From Pseudomonas fluorescens (GTDB lineage Bacteria > Pseudomonadota > Gammaproteobacteria > Pseudomonadales > Pseudomonadaceae), in the NCBI RefSeq assembly GCF_902497995.1, contig NZ_CABVII010000019.1, positions 83,929 to 147,928 on the forward strand: DNA of 64,000 bases, given 5' to 3'. Under the pieces are notes generated by a model. That model was not told where the DNA came from. It was given only the letters and a program-made list of their open reading frames with translations, and searched no databases. Both the position numbers and the translations under genes were made by a program. The number at the start of each line of letters is the position of its first letter. The first letter of the stretch is position 1. Positions 8,417 to 16,610 of this stretch are shown here, piece after piece.

Positions 8417-8674
8417 GCCTATGTGCCTCTCATTTTTAGAGGGCTTGATTGTTCGATTGGGCCGCGACTGGTTTCGATATTGGAATGACCATCCGCTAAA
8501 ATGCGGTCCCCTAAAAATAGGGGCCGCTGCACAGCCCGCATGGCTGACTCGTTCGCCTCAAGCGGGCGGATCGATCTGATTCAGCATCCGGTTCACCGTG
8601 ATTACCGCCAGCATGCTGCTGTTGGAAATACCCAGCAGGGCATTGCGCGACCCACCGTCCAGATGATCCACCAG
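8417..8674 (-). pseudogene. Truncated DUF6124 module (C-terminal 38 codons plus 3' flank)
   Basis: The sequence 8417-8557 repeats 1962-2106, and 8558-8674 encodes DHLDGGSRNALLGISNSSML through NQIDPPA, the end of a DUF6124 protein. The frame breaks at 8674, six bases before the AbiEi start. The hairpin at 8503-8527 is kept. Confidence 0.8.
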
Positions 8675-8679
8675 AGAGC

Positions 8680-9399
8680 ATGCCCGCCGACATCCGACTG
8701 GCTGAATGGCTGCATGAGCATGGCGTAGGGCCAAACCTGGTACAAAAGTATCAGCATACCGGTTGGCTGGAGCGTATCGGCCATGGCACGTGGAAGCGCA
8801 GCGGCGATAAGATTGACTGGCAAGGCGGCGTTTTCGCATTGCAACAGGAAGACCCATTACGGATTTGGCCGGGTGGGGCGACCGCTTTGAGCCTGGCTGG
8901 ATATAGCCATTACCTGTCATTCGGGAAAGAGGCTGTCGAGCTGTTCGGTACAGCCGGCACCAGCCTGCCTGGCTGGTTCAGCAAGTACGCTTGGGAAGTC
9001 CCGGTAAATTTTCACTCCACCGGGCTCTTCACTTCAATGGAAGACCCTGCGTTGCAAACCTTTCAAGTGCCTTACTCTCGATTTGAACTGAAAATCTCCA
9101 CTCCAGAGCGTGCCGTGCTCGAGCTTATCCACCGCAGCGCAAATGAAGTTCTTTTCAGTAGTGTGGTCGATGTGTTCAGCGGCTTGGCCACGCTAAGTCC
9201 TCGACGCTTACAAAAACTGCTTGAAGCCTGTAGCTCCATTCGAGTCAAGCGTGTCTTCCTTCTGCTGGCTCGAAACGCTGGCCACGCATGGTATGAGCGA
9301 ATAGTTCTTTCAAGGATCGATTTAGGCAAAGGCAAACGTCAGATCACCCCAGGTGGTCGACTTGATAAAGAGTTCCTTCGTTTTGCCAATGTCGCTTGA
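8680..9399 (+). CDS. abiEi: AbiEi-type antitoxin of a type IV toxin-antitoxin system (orphan)
   Basis: A 239-residue DNA-binding antitoxin. Residues 1-60 form the winged-helix start of AbiEi proteins (RLAEWLHEHGVGPNLVQKYQ, then a GWLERIGHGTWKR turn), and the C-terminal domain holds STPERAVLELIHRS, typical of the family. AbiEi represses its own operon and counters the nucleotidyltransferase toxin AbiEii. The toxin gene overlaps the 3' end here but is cut after about 26 codons, so the antitoxin is an orphan. It starts within a few bases of a truncated DUF6124 gene; upstream promoter sequence is probably lost or borrowed. Confidence 0.85.
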   Translation: MPADIRLAEWLHEHGVGPNLVQKYQHTGWLERIGHGTWKRSGDKIDWQGGVFALQQEDPLRIWPGGATALSLAGYSHYLSFGKEAVELFGTAGTSLPGWFSKYAWEVPVNFHSTGLFTSMEDPALQTFQVPYSRFELKISTPERAVLELIHRSANEVLFSSVVDVFSGLATLSPRRLQKLLEACSSIRVKRVFLLLARNAGHAWYERIVLSRIDLGKGKRQITPGGRLDKEFLRFANVA

Positions 9400-9466
9400 T
9401 CCTCGTTATGCCGCTCAGGTCCGCTTGTTGGTACAGGTAATCCCCTACGTGGCAGCTGAGCAGTTC
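9389..9466 (+). pseudogene. abiEii: AbiEii toxin, N-terminal stub
   Basis: Starting at ATG 9389, overlapping the antitoxin by 11 bp, the frame reads MSLDPRYAAQVRLLVQVIPY and on to AAEQF, the N-terminus expected for AbiEii nucleotidyltransferases just before their catalytic GG-x-D motif. After about 26 codons similarity ends and the frame runs into a DUF6124 module flank. All catalytic residues are missing. Confidence 0.75.
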
Positions 9467-9529
9467 CAACTACGAACCGTGCCGAGCATCTTGCCAGAGG
9501 AATCGGCCTTGGCGCTGCTTGGCAGAAAT

Positions 9530-9597
9530 GCGGTCCCGAATAAAGAGACCGCAGCACAGACCGCAGAGCTTACTCATTCGGCCTCAGTCAACCCCAG
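9530..9597. repeat. 3' flank hairpin of DUF6124 module copy B
   Basis: GCGGTC/GACCGC hairpin at 9530-9552, a diverged form of the hairpin that follows the other DUF6124 genes. Confidence 0.55.
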
Positions 9598-9957
9598 CTA
9601 CTCGCGCGGATCGATCTGATCCAGCACCTGGTTCGCCGTGATTTCGGCGAGCATGATGCTATTGGAAATGCCCAACAAGGCGTGACGCGACCCGCCGTCC
9701 AGATGATCCACCAGGTGGTGAACCATCACATCGACCGAGGCCAGCGTTTCGACCAGATAAACCATGAGGGTTTCGGTCGTCGTCTTTGGGTCGACGGTAA
9801 ACAGGGTACTGGGTGTGCGCGGCGTGGCTTTGATGTCGGCAGTCGAGGGGAAGTGAAAATCGAGGGCGCGTTCGGCGGTCTCGTGGAGTGTGTTTGAATC
9901 GCGTTCGTTTGGGGATGCTGGAACGGTGTCCGGGGGATTGGGTGTGACCTTGAACAT
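9598..9957 (-). CDS. DUF6124-family small protein, copy B
   Basis: A 119-residue paralog of the protein at 2107-2469, beginning MFKVTPNPPDTVPASP and keeping the DFHFPSTADIKATPRTPST core and the C-terminal helical half. The TGA-proximal end differs slightly (ending DPRE). The ribosome site AGGA lies directly against arm a of the leader (9959-9968). The frame is intact, so it may be functional. Nothing in the sequence shows enzymatic motifs. Confidence 0.75.
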   Translation of the reverse strand: MFKVTPNPPDTVPASPNERDSNTLHETAERALDFHFPSTADIKATPRTPSTLFTVDPKTTTETLMVYLVETLASVDVMVHHLVDHLDGGSRHALLGISNSIMLAEITANQVLDQIDPRE

Positions 9958-10330
9958 ATCTTAGGTTCCTGAAGGTGTGCCAACCCCCCTGCTGCTAAAC
10001 GAAGAGGGTGGCAGCTGCACGCAGGTTAGCAGACCGGTGAACCTAAGAAACCGGCGCGCCCAAGGGCGCCCTGCGCACAGCCACCATCAAAATGCAGGCA
10101 AAAAACCTGACTGATAGGAGCGTTGCACGTCTTAGGTTATCTATGGGCTGCTAAACCCGATCACTGATGGGCAGTGACGCGAATCAAGTTACCGAGCGGC
10201 CCCAAGGCGCACAAGCCGGCGGATTCTGGCGTACCCGTAGGCAACGGCGCAAGGTGTTGTAGCTTTCAGGAGGTAAGCAGTAGGGCGCTTAAACACGCGC
10301 CTTGCGCGGATGTTTAATTTGCGAGCGCAC
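9958..10330 (-). promoter_or_regulatory. Structured 5' leader of DUF6124 gene, copy B
   Basis: The clearest two-state example with copy E. Plus coordinates: a TCTTAGGTTC 9959-9968; b CTGCTAAAC 9992-10000; b' GGTTAGCAG 10024-10032; a' GAACCTAAGA 10039-10048; a2 TCTTAGGTT 10130-10138; b2 CTGCTAAAC 10148-10156; hairpin 10156-10181. Segments b'-a' can form a nested helix either with a-b or with a2-b2. The a/a' helix is ten perfect pairs and abuts the ribosome site. Confidence 0.75.
10189..10296 (-). CDS. Conserved basic leader peptide ORF (35 aa), copy B
   Basis: GTG-initiated, 35 codons, starts VFKRPTAYLLKAT and keeps the IRRLVRL arginine-rich end. The frame is uninterrupted like the other four copies. 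Confidence 0.4.
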   Translation of the reverse strand: MFKRPTAYLLKATTPCAVAYGYARIRRLVRLGAAR

Positions 10331-10346
10331 ATGACGGTACGCCTGT

Positions 10347-10493
10347 CCCTTTCTGCTACTCAAGTACAACGACGGTCGCTTGCTGCCGACGATGTTCAAT
10401 GGCGCAATGCTCTCGTCCAGAGAGGTCGAGGACCTGACCTTGATGGCGGCGCGGTTGGACAAGTACACCGCACGGGACAAACTACGCGCCTGA
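10347..10493 (+). pseudogene. C-terminal fragment of an unrecognised gene
   Basis: An open frame of 48 codons (LLKYNDGRLLPTMFNGAMLS and on to ARDKLRA) begins abruptly where the leader repeat ends and has no start codon with a ribosome site. It looks like the tail of a truncated gene. The family is unknown. Confidence 0.35.
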
Positions 10494-10751
10494 GTAGCGT
10501 GCGGCTTCACCTTTTGCCGGCCAGTCATCCTCGTCAGCTTTTTCGCCACCTTCAGCCTGCTGCGTGGGTTCGTCTGAGCCGCTTTCCCATTCGCCAGAGG
10601 CGGGCACAACAGTGTCGGCAGCAGACGGCTGCCTTTCTTTCTCAAGCTGTTCTTGAGCGAGCAACCAATAATGTTCTTCAGCGCCATCGGGACGAGCATC
10701 TCTTTCCCACAATTCATAAGCTCTTTGCCGGATTTTCGATTCGTCAATCAT
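10482..10751 (-). CDS. DUF2934-domain protein (89 aa)
   Basis: A small acidic protein with the DUF2934 motif at its start (IRQRAYELWERDARPDGAEE then HYWLLAQEQL), a short helical domain of unknown function common in proteobacteria. The rest is low-complexity and charged (GGEKADEDDWPAKGEA), probably disordered. A strong AGGAGG seven bases before the second ATG at 10751 favours that start over the ATG two codons earlier. It stands alone. Confidence 0.75.
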   Translation of the reverse strand: MIDESKIRQRAYELWERDARPDGAEEHYWLLAQEQLEKERQPSAADTVVPASGEWESGSDEPTQQAEGGEKADEDDWPAKGEAARYSGA

Positions 10752-10914
10752 GGTCATTCCTCCTGTGATAGAGCGTTCCCATTTCTCAGAATGCGTGTCA
10801 ATGTTCCATAGCTTAGGGGCTACACCAGGTCGTAAAGGTTCAAAAAAAAACCGCCAGAGATTGGCGAGCTTCAGGTGGGGGCCCACTCCGTCAGGGTGGA
10901 AGTGGTCGTAGCGG

Positions 10915-11636
10915 TCACCCACAGAAGGCGGTTCGAAATTGCCCTTTTCCCTCATCCATGGCTATGTACCGAACCAATCCGGTGAGCGTAACAGGCAGAG
11001 CTTGCTCGACTCGTGCTCCGAGTAAAAGCGTCCGTACCGGTTCAAGAATCTTCACATGCACATCATGCAGGGTATTGATCTCTGAAAGCTGGAGGCTGTA
11101 TAGCCAGGAGTCTGGCTGCGTGTCACCTTGCCAGCGCATGAGAACATCCTTTTCGATGCTGAACTCGGGACCATCATAGCCGCTGAGAGGAAACCCCATG
11201 TAAGGGCCATTATCAAAATCTATGTGCGCATCCCAGCGACCAATATGGAGCAACGGTTCGACGTTATCCGAAGCTTGTATGCCATCCCCTGCCAAACTGA
11301 TCTGGAAAACGAGATAGCTGCTAGCTTTATGCTTTGGCTTGAGCACCAGTGGTAGCGAGCTTGCCAGTGAGTAATACATGTAGCCATGGTCATCCTGTTG
11401 GTAGGCACTGATCCAGTTGCCTCCCGTGGCCCCTCTGGCCAATCCAGATCGTGGGTTGAATGGCGGACTACCGCCGTCCAGAAGGCCGCGATGCCAGTCG
11501 GAGACACAAAGGCCAAGGGGCCCATAAGCAGCGATGTGATTTCGTCCTCTTCAGCGACCCGTGTTTCTCCTACTTCCCGATGCCCAAAATAACGGTGATG
11601 TAGTTGGGTCTTTTTATGGGTGATGGCGTGCAACAT
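10915..11636 (-). pseudogene. Frameshifted gene of unknown function
   Basis: Two overlapping frames read like one protein: an N-terminal part from ATG 11636 (MLHAITHKKTQLHHRY, then EEDEITSLLMGPLAF) and a C-terminal part from about 11442 to 10915 (YYSLASSLPLVLKPKHK, then GDGIQASDNVEPLLHIGRWD). They join near 11430-11445, where a GGGG run lies, and a single-base indel would restore one frame of about 240 residues. An AAGGA lies before 11636. The first part resembles small accessory-island proteins I cannot name. A sequencing error or true frameshift is possible. Confidence 0.55.
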
Positions 11637-12052
11637 CCTGTCGGTTCCTTGTGTCTGTTGCGAGAGCTTTACGTTGGGATCCCGGCCCAAAGTAGGCGTC
11701 CGGCCAACACACCTTCCTGACCCGACGCCAAAGGCGATTGGGTCCACCAAATCAGGTGGACACCATCTCCTTTGGTATCGGGGTCAGAAAGGTGTGCTGG
11801 CCGGACGCATACGGCCCAAAAAACAGGGCCCCGTGATTTGTGCGAATCTTGCCTGCCATGCGTCCACGTACGATCGAGAGCGTGGGTGGGGGAACGTAGG
11901 AGGGAATAGTATTGAATCACAGGAAGAAAAAGCCCGCGATGGAGTTTAGCGGGGCTTAAAGTCTTGCAAGAGCAGAAACAACGCTACGCGCCGTGTCATG
12001 AAAAAACCGTAAACAACAGAACGGAAAAGCCCGGCGCTCGGCCGAACTCCAT
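11637..12052. other. Gap holding a long inverted repeat
   Basis: Apart from the palindrome at 11696-11808 nothing coding is recognised. Overlapping frames on both strands are products of the palindrome. Confidence 0.5.
11696..11808. repeat. 113-bp inverted repeat (large hairpin)
   Basis: Two arms of about 53 bp (starting GCGTCCGGCCAACACACCTT and ending with its near complement) face each other around a short AAATCA-type loop, with roughly 85 per cent pairing. It lies just before the frameshifted gene. It has no coding content and may be a MITE or a REP-like foldback. Confidence 0.7.
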
Positions 12053-12556
12053 TCATTTTTGTGCTGGCTGATTCGTCGGATTTTCTGGCGGAATTGTTGG
12101 AACAGGAGGGGGGACTTGGGACTGTTCGGATTTGCTGAGCCCAACCTGGAATGCAGCCATCATATTGGCGGTCAGTGCGGTGTTAAACGAAGCGATTCCG
12201 AAAACGATTGCCAATACTGTCGATACGGCTGTAATAACCATAGCGGCCTTCATGGAGCCGAGGCTGCTTTGAATCTCGGCGTGGTTCGCGCCGATCTGCG
12301 AAAGCGTCGCATCCAATCGCTTGTCACGTTCAGCTTGAGCAGATAGAAAACCGTCGATTTTCGCGGATACAGACTCGACTCGAGCATCCATCTTGACTTC
12401 GATGGTCTCGAGTTTTGCGTTGAATTCTTCGCGACTGATTTCGTTCATGCGCTCAGTATGGCCTCCACTTTTGCCGTTGTCACTTCCGCTTGGCAGACTG
12501 CTTCCTCGACCCGATTGCTCTAACTTTCTCAGCAGGGATTCGTCAATTGCTCCCAT
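12053..12556 (-). CDS. Coiled-coil membrane protein of unknown function
   Basis: 167 residues: a hydrophilic start, a coiled-coil stretch (residues about 35-95, EEFNAKLETIEVKMDARVES and on), one transmembrane segment (AAMVITAVSTVLAIVFGIAS, about 105-125) and a proline-rich tail (VPPPVPTIPPENP). The ATG at 12556 lies inside the end of the preceding gene (overlap 14 bp) with GGGAG upstream, so translation is coupled. The pair may act together at the membrane. No family is recognised. Confidence 0.7.
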   Translation of the reverse strand: MGAIDESLLRKLEQSGRGSSLPSGSDNGKSGGHTERMNEISREEFNAKLETIEVKMDARVESVSAKIDGFLSAQAERDKRLDATLSQIGANHAEIQSSLGSMKAAMVITAVSTVLAIVFGIASFNTALTANMMAAFQVGLSKSEQSQVPPPVPTIPPENPTNQPAQK

Positions 12557-12848
12557 TTTCCGCTCCCTTTGCGCGCTCAAGGATAGTGGTCAGTCGAATC
12601 GATAATGCCTGCATCGATTTTTTATGCTCTGCAATCAGATCCAGACCTTCGCTGCGCCTATCATCGTCGAGAACCAGATTCTCAAGATTAAAAACGGCCA
12701 AATTGCTAGTAGAAATAGTGATGGACATCATGTCACCGAGGACGTTTTCAAGATCGCTGAACGCGTCTTTGACAGGGTAAGCTGGCTCAAACTCCCCTGC
12801 TAACGCTTTACCAAAGTAAGTGGGTTTTTCGGATTGTTCTTCGCTCAC
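12543..12848 (-). CDS. Small protein of unknown function preceding the coiled-coil gene
   Basis: A 101-residue soluble, helical protein (YFGKALAGEFEPAYPVKDAF, then DLENVLGDMMSIT). The start is GTG at 12848, eight bases after AAGGAG. It is first in a two-gene operon with the membrane protein at 12053-12556. Unusually, the operon is headed by the first half of the same leader (peptide ORF, hairpin, CTGCTAAAC) that precedes the DUF6124 genes. No known domain is recognised. Confidence 0.7.
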   Translation of the reverse strand: MSEEQSEKPTYFGKALAGEFEPAYPVKDAFSDLENVLGDMMSITISTSNLAVFNLENLVLDDDRRSEGLDLIAEHKKSMQALSIRLTTILERAKGAENGSN

Positions 12849-12883
12849 GAGCGAAACTCCTTTTTAAATCGGAAAATCGCGGA

Positions 12884-13075
12884 CTGCTAAACCCGATCAC
12901 TGATGAGCAGTGACACGAATCAAGTTACCGGGCGGCCCCAAGGCGCACAAGCCGGCGGATTCTGGCGTACCTGTAGGCAACGACCCCAGGTCTTGTAGCT
13001 TTCAGGAGGTAAGCAGTAGGGCGCTTAAACACGCGCCTTGCGCGGATGTTTAATTTGCGAGCGAACGTGACGGCA
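12884..13075 (-). promoter_or_regulatory. Half leader, copy C, in front of a different operon
   Basis: Contains b2 CTGCTAAAC (12884-12892), the CACTG/CAGTG hairpin (12892-12917) and the peptide ORF, highly similar to the DUF6124 leaders, but lacks segments a, b, b' and a'. The downstream gene starts at 12848 with its own ribosome site. Confidence 0.7.
12925..13032 (-). CDS. Conserved basic leader peptide ORF (35 aa), copy C
   Basis: GTG-initiated 35-codon frame beginning VFKRPTAYLLKATRP and ending IRRLVRLGAAR. It has three non-synonymous changes in the middle (PGVVAYRYAR in place of PCAVAYGYAR) but no stop or indel. Confidence 0.4.
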   Translation of the reverse strand: MFKRPTAYLLKATRPGVVAYRYARIRRLVRLGAAR

Positions 13076-13120
13076 CGCCCTGATTTCTGCACTCGCTTGT
13101 CATCAAAAAATCCTTGAACG

Positions 13121-13486
13121 CTATTCGAGAAGCTCGACGTAGCTGGACTCCCCACCTCCAGTTGCACCCGACAACCAGCCCCATACGAAGGACAGTGTGG
13201 TACGTCCTGCGTGATCAATGCCTACCGCGCCACGAGACCAGCCGGCAAGCGTCTCGCCGTCCGTAGTCAAACACTGATAAAGAAGCTCGATGGTATCGGG
13301 GCCTGTCGCGCGCCCGACTTGATGACCCATGCGGGTCCGGCCGCCTTGGTAAGTGCCCGAAATGGCATCTCCCTCGACGTGGTAAAGAAATACTGTGCCT
13401 GTACCGGATAGCCCTTGGGCGTTGTCCGCGACCGTAAATCGGCGGTTGTTCAAACGCTCGCTGATTTGAGAAAAGGGGATTTCCAT
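13121..13486 (-). CDS. Small conserved hypothetical protein (n-acetylglutamate synthase-like misnomer family)
   Basis: A 121-residue protein with NRRFTVADNAQGLSGTGTVF, GDAISGTYQGGRTRMGHQVG and LSFVWGWLSGATGGGESSYV, matching the layout of small beta-rich proteins often annotated as 'n-acetylglutamate synthase' without experimental basis. It is far too short for a real acetyltransferase. The start ATG at 13486 has only a weak ribosome site. Isolated gene. Confidence 0.6.
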   Translation of the reverse strand: MEIPFSQISERLNNRRFTVADNAQGLSGTGTVFLYHVEGDAISGTYQGGRTRMGHQVGRATGPDTIELLYQCLTTDGETLAGWSRGAVGIDHAGRTTLSFVWGWLSGATGGGESSYVELLE

Positions 13487-13740
13487 AAGTATCGCGTCCT
13501 TGTTAGTCGAGATGTTCCATGCGTGGAAAAGGTGACGGTGGAAAAGGTGACGGATCTATTTGCAGGCGAGTACAGAAGGTCTCCTAAGATAGATCCGCCC
13601 CCATTTTTTTGGTCGCGGCGATTTCATATTTGACTCACCAGGCATCAACAAGCGATTGAATCGCTCTAGTCTCGAAATAGATCAGTCCCCATTTTGGTCG
13701 CGAAATAGATCAGTCCCCATTTTGGTCGGTCCATTTTGGT
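13487..13740. repeat. Cluster of short palindromes and a 28-bp tandem repeat
   Basis: GGTGGAAAAGGTGACGG repeats, GGATCTATT...AGATAGATCC facing each other (about 13550-13600), and two tandem copies of CGAAATAGATCAGTCCCCAT followed by TTTGGTCG (about 13673-13728). The GAT-C-TATTT / GTCCCC words resemble REP-type sites mobilised by Y1 (RAYT) transposases. No gene is seen. Confidence 0.5.
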
Positions 13741-13833
13741 CCTGAACCAGTGGGCTGACGAAGTGTTCGAACGCGCCACGCACGCGTGATGCCGGTGAAA
13801 GCTTCTGCCCGCCGACTTGACTGAAGTTCACTG

Positions 13834-13865
13834 GCCGGAACACAAACGTTCCGGCAGCTTTTTTG
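13834..13865 (+). terminator. Rho-independent terminator
   Basis: Perfect 8-bp stem GCCGGAAC/GTTCCGGC (13834-13841, 13848-13855) followed by AGCTTTTTTG. It points rightward and faces the end of the minus-strand regulator gene; upstream on the plus strand only a short frame tail is seen. Confidence 0.75.
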
Positions 13866-13878
13866 TTGTTTTTGCCCC

Positions 13879-14493
13879 TCAAAACGTCGGCGGGGTAATC
13901 ACCCAGATCACCACCGCGTCGACCTCGCCGGGGTTGCCATAGCGATGGGGTTCCTGGCTGGAAAAACTGAAACTGTCGCCTTCATTGAGCTGGAAATGGC
14001 GTTCGCCAACCCACAACTCGAAACTGCCGCTGAGCAGGTAGCCGGCTTCCTCGCCTTCATGGCTATAGCTTTGCTGGCTGTAACTGCCTGGTGGAAAGCG
14101 CGAATGCAGGATCTCCAGCTGGCGATTGGGCTGCGGGGTCAGCAATTGGTCAACGATGCCGTCTTCGTAATGCACGCTCATCCGGCTGTGCTTGCGGACC
14201 ACATAACCACTGTCCTCGGGGGCCGTGCCGGCTTCGCTGGCGAAGAACCACTGGATGGTCACGCCCAGGCTGCGGGCGATGTTGAACAGCGCCGGAATCG
14301 ACGGGTAAGCCAGGTTGCGTTCCAGCTGGCTGATATAGCCCGCTGTCAGCTCGCTCATGTCTGCCAGCGCGGCCAGGGTCATGCCCCGGCGTTTGCGCAG
14401 GCCGCGAATCCGCGTGCCGAGGAAGTGCGGCCCTGTGGCAGCGGGCTGACTTGCGGGCGCGCTGGCAGGCGGCAGGTTGCTGCTGTTGCTCAT
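13879..14493 (-). CDS. XRE-family regulator with cupin domain
   Basis: A 204-residue transcription factor. Residues about 25-85 form the helix-turn-helix (LRKRRGMTLAALADMSELTAGYISQLERNLAYPS), and residues about 135-200 a small-molecule-binding cupin (SHEGEEAGYLLSGSFELWVGE, then FSFSSQEPHRYGNPG). Such regulators often control adjacent amine or amino-acid catabolism. It is transcribed in the same direction and 84 bp downstream of the oxidoreductase at 14578-16539, so it may be cotranscribed and bind the palindrome at 16611-16656. The ligand is unknown. Confidence 0.88.
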   Translation of the reverse strand: MSNSSNLPPASAPASQPAATGPHFLGTRIRGLRKRRGMTLAALADMSELTAGYISQLERNLAYPSIPALFNIARSLGVTIQWFFASEAGTAPEDSGYVVRKHSRMSVHYEDGIVDQLLTPQPNRQLEILHSRFPPGSYSQQSYSHEGEEAGYLLSGSFELWVGERHFQLNEGDSFSFSSQEPHRYGNPGEVDAVVIWVITPPTF

Positions 14494-14577
14494 TGCGTGC
14501 TCCGAACCGGACTGTGCCCGAGCGGGTTGAAACCCTCGGGCCTGATGGCTGACAAAGGCCGGGAGTATAGAGCAGCC

Positions 14578-16539
14578 TCAGAGGTCCCACGCAACCCTCA
14601 AACCGTCATAAATCGCTTCTTCGGCGGTGCGCGGAGCCAGGCAGTCGCCGATCCGCCGGAACTCCACCAGCCCTTGCAGTTCCGCGCCGAGGGTATCCAC
14701 CGGCTGATGGCCCTGGCACAGCACCAGCGTGTCGATGTCTTCGAAAATGATCGGCTCGGCGCTGGCGGTGTGTTGCATGTACACGGTGCTGTCATCGCAG
14801 CCGTAAAGGCGGGCGTAAGGTGTAATGGGGATGCCCGCCTTGTGCAGTTCTCCGGCCAATTGATCGCGCACGTACAGGGGCAGGTTTTCTCCGCAATGGG
14901 TGCCGTTGACCGCCAGCTGCACCTGATGGCCGGCACGCACCAGGCGTTCGGCGATGCCAGGACCAATCCAGTCGCACCGCCAGTCGACGACCAGCACCGA
15001 ACGTCCAGGCTTGACCTCGTCGCGCAGTACCTGCCAGGCATCCACCACTTGCAGGTCGCCACCCCGGTCGAAGGTCGGCCAGTAGGGTTCGGCACCGGTT
15101 GCAACAATCACCAGGTCCGGCCGTTCCCGTTCGACCAGCGCCCGGTCGACGCGGGTATTGCGCACCACGCGTACGCCAGCCAGTTGCATTTCCCGCTGCA
15201 GGTTGGTGCTGGCGCCGCCGAATTCGCTGCGCCGCGGCAGCAGTTGCGCCAGCAGGATTTGCCCGCCGAGCTGCGAACCGGCTTCGTAGAGTGTGACCTC
15301 ATGCCCGCGCGCGGCGGCGACGGCGGCCGCCTTCATCCCGGCCGGGCCGCCGCCGGCGATCATGATGCGCTTGGGGTTGGCGGTCGCCTGGCGCTTGCCG
15401 AAGATCAGTTCCCGACCGGTTTCCGGATGCTGGATGCAGGAGATCGGCAAGCCTTTATGAAAGTGCCCGATGCACGCCTGATTGCAGGCGATGCACGCTC
15501 GTACATCCTCGCTGCGCCCGGCATCGGTCTTGTTCGGCATTTGCGGGTCGCAGATCAGTGCGCGGGTCATGCCGCAGACATCGGCCTGACCACGGGCAAG
15601 GATCAGCTCGGCTTCTTGCGGCTGATTGATGCGCCCGGTGACGAACAGCGGAATCGACAGACTGGCCTTGAACGTCCCGGCTTCCTTGGCCAGATAGGCC
15701 GCTTCGATGGCCATCGGCGGCACGATATGCACCGCACCGCCCAACGATGCCGAAGTGCCGGCGACGATGTGCACGTAATCCAGCTGCTGTTGCAATGACT
15801 TGACCGCCGCCAGCGACTCGTCTTCGGTCAGGCCTTCGGGGTCGCGCTCATCGGCACTGATGCGCAAGCCGATGATGAACTGCTCATCCGTGTTGGCGCG
15901 GACCACCGCAATGACTTCGCGCAAAAACCGCAGGCGCTGTTGCAGGTCGCCGTTGTAGCCGTCGGTGCGCCGGTTGACCCGCGGGTTGATGAATTGCGCG
16001 GGCAGGTAACCATGGCTGGCGACCACTTCCACGCCGTCCAGCCCGGCCTGGTATAAACGCCGGGCCGCCGCGCCATAACCGGCGACGATCTCGTCGATCA
16101 TGGCTTGATCCAGCGCGCGCGGCATGACCCGAAAACGTTCGTTGGGCACCGCCGAAGGCGAGTAGGCGACGGCTAGCAGGCCATCGCTGGACTCCATGAT
16201 TTCCCGCCCCGGATGGAAAATCTGCGAGAGCACCACCGTGCCATGGGCATGACAGGTGTCGGCCAGCTGTCGATAACCGTCGATGCAGGCGTCATCGGTG
16301 GCCATCAGCACATGGGAGGTGTAGCGCGCACTGTCATGCACCCCGGCAACCTGCAGCACGATCAGCCCGACGCCGCCTTCGGCACGTGCCCGGTGATAGG
16401 CGATCAATTGCTCGTTGACCAGGTTGTCGGTCGGCATCGAAGTGTCGTGGCCGCTGGACATGATGCGGTTCTTGAGGCGTTTGCCACGGATCTGCAGCGG
16501 TTCGAACAGGTGCGCGAACGCTGGGGTGGAAGTCGGCAT
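14578..16539 (-). CDS. FMN/FAD/4Fe-4S oxidoreductase of the 2,4-dienoyl-CoA reductase / old yellow enzyme family
   Basis: A 653-residue two-domain enzyme. Residues about 1-345 are an old-yellow-enzyme TIM barrel (FEPLQIRGKRLKNRI, SHGYLPAQFINPRVNRRTDGYNG). Four cysteines (CIACNQACIGHF, later SCIQHP) would bind a 4Fe-4S cluster. The C-terminal part has a Rossmann FAD/NAD motif (IMIAGGGPAGMKAAAVAAARGHEV). Relatives include dienoyl-CoA reductase, trimethylamine dehydrogenase and dimethylglycine/stachydrine-type enzymes; the substrate is unknown. The gene is divergent from a class II aldolase, sharing a palindromic intergenic region, and is followed by a cupin regulator. Confidence 0.88.
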   Translation of the reverse strand: MPTSTPAFAHLFEPLQIRGKRLKNRIMSSGHDTSMPTDNLVNEQLIAYHRARAEGGVGLIVLQVAGVHDSARYTSHVLMATDDACIDGYRQLADTCHAHGTVVLSQIFHPGREIMESSDGLLAVAYSPSAVPNERFRVMPRALDQAMIDEIVAGYGAAARRLYQAGLDGVEVVASHGYLPAQFINPRVNRRTDGYNGDLQQRLRFLREVIAVVRANTDEQFIIGLRISADERDPEGLTEDESLAAVKSLQQQLDYVHIVAGTSASLGGAVHIVPPMAIEAAYLAKEAGTFKASLSIPLFVTGRINQPQEAELILARGQADVCGMTRALICDPQMPNKTDAGRSEDVRACIACNQACIGHFHKGLPISCIQHPETGRELIFGKRQATANPKRIMIAGGGPAGMKAAAVAAARGHEVTLYEAGSQLGGQILLAQLLPRRSEFGGASTNLQREMQLAGVRVVRNTRVDRALVERERPDLVIVATGAEPYWPTFDRGGDLQVVDAWQVLRDEVKPGRSVLVVDWRCDWIGPGIAERLVRAGHQVQLAVNGTHCGENLPLYVRDQLAGELHKAGIPITPYARLYGCDDSTVYMQHTASAEPIIFEDIDTLVLCQGHQPVDTLGAELQGLVEFRRIGDCLAPRTAEEAIYDGLRVAWDL

Positions 16540-16610
16540 AGTGCGATACTCCAGGCGAGCCGAAGCTGGAAAACAGGGTGTTCGGCGTTGTTATTATTGC
16601 GCTATAGAAA

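Noticed and set aside
13945..15798. 617-codon plus-strand frame over the regulator and oxidoreductase genes
   Set aside because: The minus-strand genes have unmistakable domains; the frame has no family and crosses an intergenic region.
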